Origin: Neodiprion pinetum
Taxonomy: Eukaryota; Arthropoda; Insecta; Hymenoptera; Diprionidae
Length of the DNA stretch: 64,000 bases
Assembly: GCF_021155775.2 (NCBI RefSeq)
Contig: NC_060232.1
Span: 34,277,089-34,341,088, forward strand
Reading direction: 5' to 3'
Position 1 is the stretch's first letter, and every line of letters begins with the position of its first letter. Made by a program: the position numbers and the translations under genes. Of this stretch, positions 25,406 through 38,369 are shown piece after piece. The notes beneath the pieces are model-generated. The model saw only the letters and a list, made by a program, of their open reading frames with translations. It was not told the DNA's origin and did not search any database.

Positions 25406-25693
25406 TTATTTTTCAACAATCTTAGCCCTGGCAGACAAGAATTCCGATAATTTTTTCTCCCTTTTTTCTATCGATGTTCCCGATATATCTCCGATCAGTT
25501 TCAGTATACGGTAGAACTCTATAAAAATATTCTCGTACCGTTTCGGTTGTAAAACTTGAAGGTAGGTATTTGAAATCGTCCGTTCGACGGTACGCGAAAC
25601 GTAATAAAATGTCTCGTAAAGTATCAATTTTGCGGCAGGTATTTCTTGATCGGATAGGTATTTGAAAATTAATTTTCCCCCGAATGTTTCACG
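25406..25693 (-). CDS. Methionine-free open frame, 95 codons
   Basis: On the minus strand the frame is open from 25693 to a TAA at 25406-25408. It lies in AT-rich DNA, where stops should be denser. The composition is balanced: it starts RETFGGKLIF, continues through YENIFIEFYRILKL and ends ARAKIVEK, with a helical, Lys/Glu-rich C-terminal third. There is no Met anywhere, so it could only be a terminal exon. The nearest usable acceptor AG is inside the frame at about 25642-25643, preceded by a weak pyrimidine tract. No polyadenylation signal follows closely. No family is recognised. Frames this long are expected several times by chance in 64 kb. Confidence 0.12.
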   Translation of the reverse strand, partial: RETFGGKLIFKYLSDQEIPAAKLILYETFYYVSRTVERTISNTYLQVLQPKRYENIFIEFYRILKLIGDISGTSIEKREKKLSEFLSARAKIVEK

Positions 25694-28226
25694 TTATAAA
25701 ATAATCGTTAAAAATTTCACATCGTCAATTTCACCCGTACCGATTTAATTCCAGGCAAAGAAGCGGGATTCTTTGGGTATATCCGGCTCGAGTTCCGGTG
25801 CAACACCTAGAAGGCGGGGACGAAGGGCGACCCCCTCAGCTGACAGGTTGTGGGGTGGCATTATCTTTTCACAGTATGTAGGTAGGTACAGGGAAGCATT
25901 GGATTGAACCAACAAGTGTAGCAGCCGATTCTTCGAGGCGGAATGCGGTCCTTCGAAAAATGGGGGAAGCGCTCTGAAGGGAGCCGACGATCAAAACGTG
26001 AAGAAAAGAATGAGGCGGGGATGAAAATGTCGTTAAGCTCGTGTAATAACGGGCTTTTTCGTATTGTATACCTGTATACGGCCAGATTGAACGAACGGAG
26101 AATGAATAAAAAGAATAACAACAAGAAGAAGAGAAATAAAAAGAAACAAACAATAACCATTAAAGAGATATAACGAATGTCTTCTTCCTGTGTACGCTAT
26201 TTGTATGTATGTATAATAAATACCTGCTTAAGCTGCATTCAGTCTTCAGGTATAATTCAGGATTCACATTTCTCTCTATCGATCGCGATATAATTTGATA
26301 CAATATTATAAATTTTCAACGAAATTTTGCGTCAACGTCAATAAAGGGGGATTTTTATTTAATATCTCTGGATGAAATTCTTTCCGTCTTCTGACATTTG
26401 ATTTTTTTTTTTTCTTTTTACCTAAAATTCTAAACACGATGAAAATATTTACCTAATGATAAGCGTTTATAAAAAACTGGTTTTCTACGTTGCTCCGATC
26501 AGACGATTTCCTAATTCAGCCTACTTCGGTCGGTATTTAACCGATAAAAGAGAAAAGAAAATCCATTCAACACTCGATTTAATACACACCTACTTCAGTC
26601 GTCGTACAGTGAATGATATTCCCATAAAAATAGTGTCGCGCGGATTAGGCGCAATGAATCTGTCCCAAAACAGGGTCCAAAACGAGAGTTGATCGCGAAT
26701 AGTTTAGCTCGGTACGGTTGTGGCTGCATTTCGTCATCAACCATTATCATTTCGTTACTGTTTTCTAATTTTTTTCTTCCAACTTGTTAAAGGGTTCACC
26801 CTCCGTCAGAGGCGCGTTAATGACTAGTCGTTTCCACGGAGGGAAAGAAGACCGCCGTCCCAGCGTGGCTTGTAAATAATTAGTCGACGTGCGACGAAGA
26901 TTTCAACGCTCCGGCTCCGCAGCAATTGCGTTTCGTACCCGCTCCTCCTCTCCTTTGTAATTATATCCCTTAACGTGCGCGACTGTCTCCGGCACGGTTC
27001 GATGCCGTCGTATTTCCGGCCTCGTATCCTCGTATATAACGCGACGTCGGCCATCGAATTGACCGAACGTTCGCCGAGCCGCCTTCGCAGCTTTCGAAAT
27101 ACGAAAGACACGGTACGTGTACCAAGGTTTGACATTTTTATGGCGAACACGTTTGATGTACAGGAGTGGGACTGGCTCACACCACGCCGGCATTTATAAA
27201 CCGGGCGCAATTCGGCCTGAACAACAATCAACGGTGCAAAAGAAATTCGTCGAGGGATTGCAGGACTTGGTTATAACTGCAGCAGGTATACACCTAATAC
27301 TTTAACTTTTTTTCGCCTTATCGACACACGCGTATTCGTACAAAAACGAACGAGTCAAAAGTTGTGCAGGATTGAAAATTTCCTAAACGTATAACCGAAT
27401 ATACGTATCGTTATATTATTATACTATTCGACAACAGAATATATTCTACCTGGATAATAGGTATACGAACCGTGTACGAACAACGTTGAGCCATAATCCG
27501 CAGCCTGTAATAAACTATATAAACATACTGTAAATACCGCATGCGGTAAGCTTGTCGGTTCTGAGTGGTTCTGAATTATTGAGAGTCTGGTAAGCTGCCG
27601 CGCATCAACTCAACTCCGACGTGGAAACAAGGCTTGTGCACATCGACTTAAGCTCATTTAACAATAAAAAAAAGAACGAACCACAAAACGTCTCGGAGGC
27701 TTTCGATAACATGTGCAAAAATTTTTATTTACGTTTTGCAGCAATTTATCTGTTCCAAGGAAATCAGAGGATCAACGATTGTTACATAAATACGTTATAC
27801 TTTGACAATTTTTGGGCTTCGATCCTGCGCATCGGTGAAAGGAGCACGAGCTTTTGTATCGTCTAGCGGTATCGCGTACTTCTTGCCGTGGCTCAAGGAA
27901 GTCTCGTATCCTTCTAATACCACCTCCGCAATTCAAGTCGTGGCACGGGAGGAATTCCACACACGTCAAGCGCACACTTCGCAGATATATACCTACGACG
28001 CAGAAGTGTGTGCGAAGCTGAGCTTTGGATACGTCAGGTACAGACGACAAGTGGAAAAATCGGGGTGTACGGAGAGGAAGCGATTCCACTTGAATTCACA
28101 ACCCCGGAATTATATAATTCTCGTTGGTACTATGTGATTTTATTGACGAGTGGAAGAACGTGGGTCGAGTGTCCGACGACGAAGAATATACGTAAAAGAA
28201 AAAACGGGTGAAAAAGAAGATAAAGA

Positions 28227-28264
<38 letters not shown>

Positions 28265-28289
28265 TAATAATAATAATAATAATAATAAT
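28227..28289. repeat. (AAT)n microsatellite, about 21 units
   Basis: Sixty-three bases of AAT with one AAC interruption at about 28260. It creates artificial poly-Ile frames on both strands. Confidence 0.96.
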
Positions 28290-28423
28290 CATGACGATGA
28301 TGATAATCGAGGAAAGAAAAATGAAAAATGAATCGATGACGCGCGTGGGTTTCAAGATTTTCGCCGCTGGATTTTGAGCTGAAAATATTTGGCGTGTGAA
28401 ATGTAATTACACTAATGGCACGT

Positions 28424-28431
28424 TGACGTCA
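28424..28431. promoter_or_regulatory. Full CRE palindrome TGACGTCA
   Basis: A consensus CREB/ATF site. Two more full copies are at 30874 and 57378. An 8-mer is expected about once in 64 kb by chance, or somewhat more where CpG is common, so three is a mild excess only. Confidence 0.2.
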
Positions 28432-29036
28432 GAAACTCCGAGTGGCTCCTACGCATAATTAGAGACTCTGTGTGTGTAAGTATACAGATTTTACCGCGAG
28501 TTGAATAATATCGAGAAGACCAGTAATTTAGATTCGATCGTGATTTGAAAGAAAGTCGAGAACTTTGTTTGTGCCCGGCGGGATATATACTCGAGAAACT
28601 TGGGAATTGAGAAACTGGGGTTAACGACGATGATCGATTAAAGGCTCGATTCGATAACAAAAAGGGCGTCGTACCCACGCGGATTCAATTGGATGCGATA
28701 ATGCAAGGGAATATAGGGAAAGCTGAAAAGAGTAATTAAACGAGGGGATCAAGATAAAGTCAATTAATCAAAAATCGTGCGGAGTGAAGTTATTTATGGC
28801 GTGCAGGTCAAACACAAAGCGCAGGGGTCGTTCTCGGCCAAAAGCGGCACCGCGCAGTTTGTACAACGTATACATAATACAGTTTTACGTGTATAACTTG
28901 CCCACCGCATACATCTATACCTTGTATTACACACCCACCTATACCTACTACTCGGTTATGAAACATTAATTATCAAATAAATCCACAGCTGCAGCAAGCA
29001 TGCGCGAGTTCGAACATCCAAGTATATAAATATAAA

Positions 29037-29051
29037 CACATATATATACAT

Positions 29052-29084
<33 letters not shown>
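29037..29084. repeat. Compound CA/TA microsatellite
   Basis: Adjacent TA, CA and TA blocks in alternating purine-pyrimidine sequence, capable of Z-DNA or cruciform formation. Confidence 0.94.
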
Positions 29085-30252
29085 GTAATCACCCCGACGG
29101 CCCAGCGATACGTAATTAATTGCCTCTCGCGGGTAAATATTACACGTCACGTGGATTATATCGTGTAAAGTATCTCAGGTGGAAAAAGAAGGAAAAAAAA
29201 TGTATAATGCCAGGAAGGGTTAGTACGAGAGGAATACACGCGTGTATATCACGACCGAACAAACGAACTTCGTAGCGTTGAAATACACGCCCAGGGACTA
29301 TATTTTCTCCTATCCTAGACGAGAGTCCGATTCTAATCGTCGACAGTCGTAAAAATTATAGGTACCGTGGTAAACGAACAAACGTTTCTTCAGCATTTTC
29401 ATCCTCAATTGAAGCTACGCGATTAGGTTTGGATATACGTAGGGGATTTCGCTATTTCCTGCACGTTTTCATCGGCATGCAATCCGGTATTACAACGGCG
29501 AACAAATGTGCGGTTTTGGTACCGGGAGATTTTGGTCAGCGGGCCGGCGGCGCGGCGTTGCGTGAAAATCACAAGCTGCGAGTAAAGCTTTTAATTCCCC
29601 CGGAAATGGCCCGAAGGGCGTTGTTTAATTATCGAAATCAGGCAATTTCCATTCCCCGTAGGTTGCAGAGGATCGTATCGAAGGGTGACGCGAGCTTCAA
29701 AATTCCTCGTCGTATATACGTACATGCATTGCGAATATCGTATGCAGGGCAGATATAACAAGGTGAACTCGAGAAACGACGACGTAACGAACAAAGGCAC
29801 GCGCATCACGAACAGACTTCTTCCTCGAAGTTAGAAACGCGACGACGATTTGTATCCGCAAGGCATGTATAGTCGAAGCGGTACCGAAGAGGAGGGAAAT
29901 TTGAAATATGAAGCAGCGACGTCGGCGCCCCGCAAAGTCTTGAGATTTATCTCGAGCCGTTTGTTAACAATCTCGACCTGTTCCTTGTTCCCGGTTCTTC
30001 CTGCGCTTATCCTCCGCGATAGGTAAAAAGAAGAAAATGTAGATTCGAACGACTTCACGCGCCTTGTAAGTATTTGAAAAAACGTACTGGGAAAAAGTGA
30101 GAAAAAGAAAAAGAAAAAAACAGAAAAGGAGAGAAGAGAGAATAAGAAGAATTTCCATCCCTGCTGCTCAACTTCCCTCGCGCACTGATGTAACCGTTTT
30201 TTGTAACGCGATAAGGAATCGTAACTTTTTCACGTGAAACAGAGTTTCATTC

Positions 30253-30298
30253 ATTGCAGCAGTTTGCTGCTGCTGCTGCTGCTGTAGCTGCTTGCAAT
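30253..30298. repeat. Imperfect hairpin carrying (CTG)6 in its loop
   Basis: ATTGCAGCAG at 30253-30262 pairs with the segment ending at 30298 over 10 bp with one bulged T. (CTG)6 at 30267-30284 lies in the loop and can fold further with the GCAGCAG of the left arm. Confidence 0.7.
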
Positions 30299-30873
30299 AT
30301 GGCTCGTATGCTCCAGAGACCCGCCTCTTCTCATCCTGTCAGATGAGCTTGTATTTGTGTCTCTGTTTGTCCGTAAGTTAGCGAGGCGTCGCGACGGTGC
30401 CACCTACTCGCGACAGAATCCCGTCTTTTATTATACGCTTGGCGATTTCGTAAAATAGAAGCAGTAAAACCTACGGTGTTCAACAGGGAGAATATCAACA
30501 ATACACAATGCGCCAGTCAAGTTACCTTTTCGTATTAGTCTCACCTTACGAAGACGCGGATTGTTTTCGCCCGCGACGGTTTCACTGCAACTTTGTTCCC
30601 CGCATAACAGTCCGAAAGTCCGAGCATTTTACGGGGAGTCTATTCTTTTCGCAGTTGATTGTAACAAACGTAACGTACAATTTTAGCTGAAGGTAACCAT
30701 GATGTAAGGAATAAATAAAGTGTGTCAAAACTGAAGACTGATTTTCGCTCGGTTTGCGCGTATCCAAGATTACGTCAAAGAAATCGCGTAATTGGTTACT
30801 TATACATTTCCGTACACTCCGTTTGCTGAAATAATAACGTAAATACTAAAGAACAAAATATATCAAGTCTACA

Positions 30874-30881
30874 TGACGTCA
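30874..30881. promoter_or_regulatory. Full CRE palindrome TGACGTCA
   Basis: A consensus CREB/ATF site in a non-coding stretch, with no gene adjacent. Confidence 0.2.
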
Positions 30882-31409
30882 CCTTGGATATGTTTTCTGA
30901 TGGGTTCAACTAAAGCGTACGCGCATTGTTTAACTTTATCTCCTCACATCATGGGCGCAACGAAACTATTCGTCAGAAAATCGAGGATAAAGAAAATCCT
31001 TCAGAGCTGTCTATTTTGAACGGAGGATTCGAGATACAAGGATTGAATGCTGCAATAGGCTGATAAAAAGGTGAACGTCGAAAGTTATCGGACGGAGTCT
31101 GTATTCGAGTCTAATAGAAACGGTGAATTCTTCGGAAAAGTTAGAACTACGGATCTTCCTCTTTACTCTCCCTGTTTACGTCAAACCCGTACGTATGCAT
31201 ACGTCGCTTTACAAGACGTTCGTACGTGTCAGGAATTTGATTTCTGTACACACATCCTTTTCTATTCTATTCTTCAAGAATCACCGCGTACATATGCGTA
31301 ATGTGTGGATTCCATAATGCGGGTATACGTGAACACATACAAGTGATCCTTAAGTCGCTGAACTCAAATCGTGAGAGGCATAGCACGTATCCGTGCATAA
31401 AATTTTCGT

Positions 31410-31434
31410 AGATTCGAGAGATGAGCTCGAATCT
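31410..31434. repeat. Perfect 9-bp hairpin
   Basis: AGATTCGAG (31410-31418) and CTCGAATCT (31426-31434) pair perfectly around a 7-base loop. The plus strand continues into a T-run, which looks terminator-like, but no RNA polymerase III gene lies upstream. Confidence 0.75.
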
Positions 31435-32149
31435 TTTTACCGCAGACGTACAATATTCCTTTTAACGCCGGGATGAGTACGAACAAAAGAACGTCTATTC
31501 CGCCGATCGGTCGATATAATAAATTGATATGTCGGAATAAATATTTTCCTGTTTTAATTTTAGTTTTTTTTTTATTTATTTTTTTTTTTTCAATGTATAT
31601 TTCGTTTCTCACGGACTACCCGAAGTGAAATGCCAGCGGTAAAAGAGAGTTTCGTTGTGATTACGACAGACGGACGGATGGTGAAGTCACAATCTTCAAC
31701 ATAGACACGACGATATAATAAGTATGTGTAAAGTACGTACCAATTTATTCGTGGCATTGCGAACAGAGGAGCGATTGTAATACTTGTGAACTGCGCGGTT
31801 GATCAGTAAATTTCTTGTCGAAATTTCACTCGCAAATATAGAAAGTATATAAGTACAATATACATGTAATTTTCATTTGCTCTCACTGTATAAACCACAC
31901 GATTGTAAAAAGTGTGAAATTTTAACGCGTAACAAATCGATAGTTTAATTTATCGAGCGATACGATAGTATTAGCAGTTTAATTTTCATAACTTGTCGCT
32001 TATATTGTAGCTCGATGTCAAAAACAAAACGACGATCAGAGAGAAATATTATAATATCTGGTAAACCGGAGTACGTACATATGCGTGCCTTTAACACCTT
32101 GTACAAAGAAAAAGAAGGTGGTCTTGCTCAACGTCTCAACAAATACTTG

Positions 32150-32176
32150 CCCCTGCCCCTCCCCCCTCTCCTTCCC
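32150..32176 (-). other. C-rich tract; G-quadruplex potential on the minus strand
   Basis: Four C-runs of three to six bases separated by short spacers give four G-tracts on the minus strand, with i-motif potential on the plus strand. It lies 50 bases before the C19 tract. Confidence 0.55.
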
Positions 32177-32227
32177 GACTTTCAGACATCAAATTCAGCT
32201 GTAACAATATTATTTTTCAATGAACCG

Positions 32228-32246
32228 CCCCCCCCCCCCCCCCCCC
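32228..32246. repeat. Poly-C tract (C19)
   Basis: Nineteen consecutive C. The frame that reads it as poly-Pro (32015-32293) is an artefact of this tract. Confidence 0.95.
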
Positions 32247-33142
32247 TCTTCCATCCCTTCCCTTTCAGTCTGTCCGCAGTGCACAGGCCATAACCATTTC
32301 TGCCATCTTAACCTGAATTTATGCCTCGCAACGCTCGCGAATTCTTATACGAATTGGAGCTAATAAAAACGGAGTTACGAGAAGCGTACAAAATTCGCTA
32401 TCCCTTCCGACTACAAAGGTGTCTGAAGAAGGAACACTACAGAAAAAAAACATAAAAAAAAAAAGGAACCTCCGCCCTCAAACTTGTGGCAAGCATGTAG
32501 GAGAATATTGTTTATTAATACAGATTTGTGTGGGTAGGTAGGTATATAATGTGCACGAAACTCGGCGTTAAACTCGAAGAGATTACAGTTACGAACTATT
32601 TGCAAGAGAAAACTTGTCTAATTCCTGTACATAGTTTGAGATTGAACCAGATTGAAAACAGACTGTGAAAATTAAAGATATAATCGTTGCGTAATCGACG
32701 TACGAAAAAAAATTGATATATTCGCAGGTCTGTAATGCATTTGGCAAAAGGACGTATATTTAACAGTTACAACGTCACGTATTTATAACTGGAGAGTTAA
32801 GAAAACGAGATTGCGTTGCGTGTTTGAGATCCATGCGATTATTGCGCATACCTGTGCATACGTCAAGGCTGAGAATAAGTTTGAGAACCGAATTACAATA
32901 TACATTGCGTAAGTACATCACCAAGACGTGCGGATACGTGGCGAAGTAACAGAGCGGATTGGTCCAAACGAACGCGCAATGCTTCCGCTCCATATCCACC
33001 GCCTGATATACATGTTACTTTTTTCTTTTCAATTTCATCTTTTCTCTTTCTTTATTTTCACTAACGTAGCGTATAGACTCCCCTAAGAGTGGCCAAGACA
33101 CGTTACGACAAACCGTTCGTCTGTAAAACGCAGGTGAAATAC

Positions 33143-33147
<5 letters not shown>

Positions 33148-33174
<27 letters not shown>
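33148..33174. repeat. (AT)n microsatellite
   Basis: Twenty-seven bases of alternating A and T. Confidence 0.95.
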
Positions 33175-35566
33175 CCGATATACATACCGATACACAGGTA
33201 TACAATATGCGTATATAATATGAATGATATTACAGTGCGTGCGCGAAAGGCGCGTTGCCTCTTCTCATTGTCGTCGTCAGTCAGTCAGTCGTTGTTACGG
33301 CATAGGAGGGAAAATTTTATCAGGCGTACACTCACGCGATCCTTATAACGCATCAACCCGAACGCATTTAAAACCCACGGGTAAAGTTTACAACATACGT
33401 AAGTCGTTGAGGGCTGTTAGAATAGACCCTGTTGTATTTATAGGAAGTTATACCGTGCAGGCAATGAGTCAGCGAGAATTAAGGCGTCAGCGTCGTCGTC
33501 GTTGTCATCGTCGGCATGACGTAATTGCAGTGCGCTTTGGCCCTTTAGTTTTTTCCAATCAATTAAGTGCTGGTCAATAGTCAAAAGGCATCTTAAACAA
33601 ATGAAATGTACGATAATAATTTTTTCTTTTTATTTTTGGTAATCTGTGGATTTTTGTTTTATCGTTTAAACAATTTACGTTTCACAATTCGTTTCCCATA
33701 ACGCTGCCTGCGTGGCAGAAAAATGAAAAAGACAGTCTTGCATAATTTTTTTTTTCCTACACGATAAAGACGAGAAAAGTAAATTAGAAGGGAGTAGGAA
33801 GGAAAGAGAAATTACCATATTTCATATAAATATAAGGCAATCGCGGAAGAGGAAGGGTAAGGAAAAAAAATTGCTCACTTACACCCATAACATGTATATG
33901 AAGAGAAAGCCAAGCACTAATTTGACATTTAATTGTCTTGGCGACAAATTGCATGAGGATTGGAACACTTTCATTGGCTTGGATATCGTTATGTTTACCT
34001 TGGCAAGTGTCTCATACTGATTATACCGCTGCTGCTGCTGGATAATGTGATAATACCCGTGTCATGAGTAAACAACGAGGATGTACAAATAACACGAGGA
34101 TATAACGACAGGGTTGCGAGGCAACGGTTGGAGATGGTAATAAACGGGCGAATGATCGAGCAGATTGCAGGGCTTCAACTGATGCAGTGCATCATATCTA
34201 TCTATACGTATACATCATTTTGCATCTCGGTAATGTTTCCTTCCCCTTTGATACAGAAGCTGATGCATTTCACCTCTCTGATAGGAATTACATAATGTAT
34301 ACAGTACGGCAGCACCTTATACCTCCAGCTTTCGTGAAAATATACTCCCACGCACGCTTTGCGTACTCAACTGTATTATTCACTGAGCAGGCAGCTCCGT
34401 TCCGTAAAATCAATAGTTTGGATGTTGCGTTAATTAATTCGCAGAATTGCAGGATGAGCCTTGAGTTTCTTTTAGGAAACTCCAATTTTCACACAACGTT
34501 CACTCAAATGCTTTCAAACGCAATATTGACAGATATACCTAAGACGTAAAATAATTACTTACTAAATTCACTTACGAGACAATTTTCGTGGAAAAATAAT
34601 TACAGAAACTGACGACGAGTGTAAGCGATGAACAAAGATGGCTGGCAAATTTGATGATAATGGTAAAGAATCCAATACAAGCCATAGTGTAATTCTAGAA
34701 TTCAGTCGCCAAGAGCTGAGACAGATTCGACGGAAAGAAATTTCACGTTCTTAACCGTCTTGAAACCCGAAGAGCAGCATGATACATCGTACAGCGAAAA
34801 GAGTAACGAATATCTTTTACAAGTATAATCAATAAGTATGCTGCACGTTCAGATTACACGGTATCGAGGACGATAGTATTAGCCAAGAATTAGCAGAGGG
34901 CATTTATTACCGATAGATTACTGGCTTAATTATCGTCAGAAGTTTGAAGAATGAAAAACAACAAAGCAAAGCAAAAATAACAAGCCGGAAAAACAGTTTT
35001 TCCGCGATACTCTTACCGTCGACATGAAAAGGGAGGAGTCTGTCGAATCTCTGCAATAAATCTTGCTGTTTATATATCCAGTGAAAATTACGGTTGGTTT
35101 CGCAACTCGCTAATTAACTGCAAGTTCGTCGGTGAAAATAATAAGGCGCGTTGTTCATCCGGTGTTCTTGGATGGTGCGGAAGCTCCTCGCCGATTATAT
35201 ACATGCCCATACCCGATATAAATAAATATATATCTATCCGCGTCAATGAATAATTCCGCATCATTGGATATACACGTACGCGGCTACGTTTCTCACAATC
35301 GTGTCCAAGTCGTATCAGCAGAAGCAATTGCTCGTTTAACCCGCGTGACAGTCAGGGCGAAGTCAATGATTAAGCAAGTAGCTGCTTAGCATGTTTGCTA
35401 AGTACTGCATCGAGGCCCTCGGCATGCGCATACATTAAATCGTCGAGAGGTGGCTGCGGGCTGAAAATGCGCGGCGACTGATCGGAAGAAAAAGGAGAAA
35501 ATTGAGAGGGTTGGGGGATGTGCCGCGGGATTACAGGCATCGGACGGAGAAAAAGTAAAGAAAAAG

Positions 35567-35582
35567 AAAAAAAAAAAAAAAA
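35567..35582. repeat. Poly-A tract (A16)
   Basis: It ends about 75 bases before copy A of the dispersed repeat. No equivalent A-run flanks copy B, so it is probably not part of the element. Confidence 0.93.
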
Positions 35583-35657
35583 TTGAAGGGGTAGAAATGA
35601 AACTTGTACTCACGCGGCGCGTCGAAGAATCCGTCGAAAGATTCTCGAGCGTATTTC

Positions 35658-35719
35658 GAAAGCCTCGCATCCTTTTTTGTCGGATCGACTCCACGACGGA
35701 CGCCTCGAGGCTAACGTTC
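35658..35719. repeat. Dispersed 62-bp repeat, copy A
   Basis: This segment aligns with 49880-49940 at about 54 of 62 positions, with one single-base gap. Both copies start GAAAGCCTCG and end GCCTCGAGGCTAACGTTC. AGCCTCG near the left end is the inverse of CGAGGCT near the right end, giving 7-bp inverted ends, and the right end holds the palindrome GCCTCGAGGC. Weaker similarity continues some 10-20 bases on each side. The one-base gap shifts any reading frame, which argues against conserved coding. A miniature inverted-repeat transposon, a SINE fragment or a repeated binding element are alternatives. No target-site duplication could be fixed. Confidence 0.7.
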
Positions 35720-38257
35720 GGGATAAGTTAGGGGTAAAAACTAGAACGAGGCTCAAAACCGCATGAGAAATGCCTTGGAGGGAACGGCTATAGAGGCGGG
35801 CACGATTGGCTTTCCAGGAATTTGGTAACGAGGGATTTATTAATTCAGCCACGCCACGCAACGCAACGCGATTTATCGTTTCGGCTACTATTCGGTCGGG
35901 CCTCGTTCTTCTCTACACACTTCGCCGCTGCTGCGTTTTCCTTTTATTTCAAGCTCACTGTTTTGTTGTCGTTAGCGCTCATTAACCGCACGAGATCACC
36001 GCCTGCTGCCTGTGCCCGTTGGCCCGTTTCGTCCGAAGGCACGATCGCCCTTTCTCCTCCACCACGTCCAAAGAATCCAGCTCCGCAAAGCGTGCAGGAA
36101 TTTTTTTTCCCATTCATTCTGGGTTAATTCTATGCCGATCGTTATAGGCATCGAGTTCACGGATCGGCGGTACAATTTTCTGATTTGGAAAGAGACGAGG
36201 TTTACTCTAGCAACATGCATACTTTCCGTAACCGAAGAAAAATTCCTCGTCGCGATTCTATCAGAATTTCTCCAGAATTCCACATCAAAATTAAAGGTGA
36301 AACACGCGCATAGAAAATCGTCTCCCTTTTGCTCTCGCAATCAGATGGAAGAGGTATTTGATTGATTTTCGTACGTTTCATAAAACGGATTCCATGAATA
36401 ATGTAGGCGTGGAAAATAAAAGTAGAGTGCGTAAAAATGGTCGGAAAAAGAATGCCGAACTAACAGTTGTGAAAAAATAATAATTAATTGACAAGTTTTG
36501 GATGAATACAAAGTTGAAATTTTTTTCACAGCCGTGTTACTGTTTCAGTGACAAATCAAACTGTGCATACTTTTTCTTTTGACAAAACGACTTCCTGGTG
36601 GAAAAAAGAAGAAGGAAAAAAAAATGGACAACTAATAAATAATCTGGTTAGATAAATAGATCCGTATAAATTTTCGTATATAAGAGAACCGCGGTCTGCG
36701 ACGCGTCTCTCGCAGGGCACATATGCGGCTTATGACAGAAATTATAAATACGGTACATCCACATAAACATTGAACAGATCCGAAGTAAAAAGTCCCCACG
36801 TTCCTTCCGGTATATAAGAAAAAGCACGTGTGCGTTTCACGTAGACGCCCGCAGGCTGAAGATAATAAATTCATTCAAGAATATCCCGCGCCCGCCTTAA
36901 CTCGTCACTTTTCTAGCATGAGCCGCAAGCCTAGGTAAAGAGTGAAACCGAGTTGCACTCTGCACCGCAGCTGCAGCGGAGAATTGATAATTTCTTCTAT
37001 CCCGCCGAGTTTTCGACGATCGCACGATGCGGCACCGCCTCCGGGTCACGATGTTGTGATTTTATAATCGAGCAACTATTTGATAATTTACACAGACATA
37101 CACACTTGTGCATACGTATACGCATACTTGAATGCAAGCTGGCCCACTTTGTGTCCAAGCTGTGTAAGAGGTGAAAAAAAAAACGTCGTCAACAGCAAGA
37201 AATGCTCATCTGGTAACGTTACTCTAATTCCATTTTACATGTACGCAATCAGAGATAGGGATAAAACAGCAGCGTAATCAGCTGAAAATAAGTTTTCGAC
37301 CCAATCCGACCAACTTGTAAGACTTTTTCTTTCTTTTATCGTTTTTTTTTTCAGGTCGAATCACGCGTTATGCATTGCGAACGAACCGACGTCGTGTGTT
37401 TTTTATTCACGCACGCACGCGCTACACAACGTACGTACTCGCATACGTAGTCACATGGGCATGTACGACTTGCGCCGAGCGGTTCGGAATCTCGCGGATT
37501 GGGGCCAACCGTGACCATAACGGAAAACGCAGGAACAACGCGTAAGACACGCCTGTCTACCTGCGTGACCCCGGCCGGAATGCGACGCGGTTAATTTGCG
37601 CATTTCTCGGAGTCCGTCCGCAACTTGCGACGTATTTAAAAGCAATACGGCAGCAGTTGATCGTTTTTTAGATTAGATTTTGGCAATTTTCAACCACTTG
37701 GGAAATTTTTTCCCAACACTCGACACCTCGGATTATCGAAATAATCAAAATTCCACGAAAAATATTGTTATAACTTTTGTCCTGGCTCGATGAAGAGATG
37801 TTACAGAACAGGTTGTGAGAATAGTCTTAGAAGCGTACATTGGAATAGGCGGATGCAGAGCTTTTGGAGCGGTACATGGAACATCCTCGGTAACCGGAGG
37901 GAATCGAGCGGTAAAAAACGAGCGAAACAATTGTCTTAAATTACAAGTAAGCCACGTCGCGAGGCCTTGCGGAATCGTTTAAGGCGTTAGCGCGTGCCGA
38001 TTAACCGAAGCGAAAACCATATTACATGCATGTGTGCCGCATGAGATGCTTGTTACAAAACTAAATTATGAAAGTTTGCGCGGCTCGATTAACTCCAAGG
38101 AACGCCGTGTGTGTATTGCATGCGACGCGAGAATTATTGAGGTATTGCTAAGGCTGAGCGCGTGATTGCCGCACGGTAAAAGAGAAAAGGAAGGCAAAGC
38201 GGAAGAAAAAATTCAGGAAAAAAAATCAAGCGTGTATAATAGACACATGCCGACCGG

Positions 38258-38265
38258 TATAAATA
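38258..38265 (+). promoter_or_regulatory. TATA-like box TATAAATA
   Basis: A good TATA match. A start of transcription about 30 bases downstream (near 38288) would leave a leader of about 80 bases before the ATG at 38370 of the three-segment gene model. No initiator match is visible at that point. Confidence 0.2.
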
Positions 38266-38369
38266 TAATAGAACGAATACGTTAACTCGTTCCCGAAACG
38301 TTCTCGAATTCAGGCTTAAGGCTCGAAAGTATACAGTTGTGACAGATTTTATTATAACCGCTGGAACGC

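Larger units (their letters stand above)
25694..38257. other. Non-coding stretch with repeats
   Basis: No gene recognised over 12.5 kb. It holds an AAT array (28227), a compound AC/TA array (29037), a CTG hairpin (30253), a small hairpin (31410), C-rich tracts (32150 and 32228), a TA array (33148), an A16 run (35567), copy A of a dispersed repeat (35658) and CREB-type sites (28424, 30874). A TATATAAG at 36811-36818 has no initiator or linked ORF. Confidence 0.55.

Noticed and set aside
28140..28377. Poly-isoleucine frames on both strands
   Set aside because: Direct translation of the AAT microsatellite.
36811..36818. TATATAAG as a promoter
   Set aside because: No initiator about 30 bases downstream and no linked ORF; the next ATG gives only six codons.
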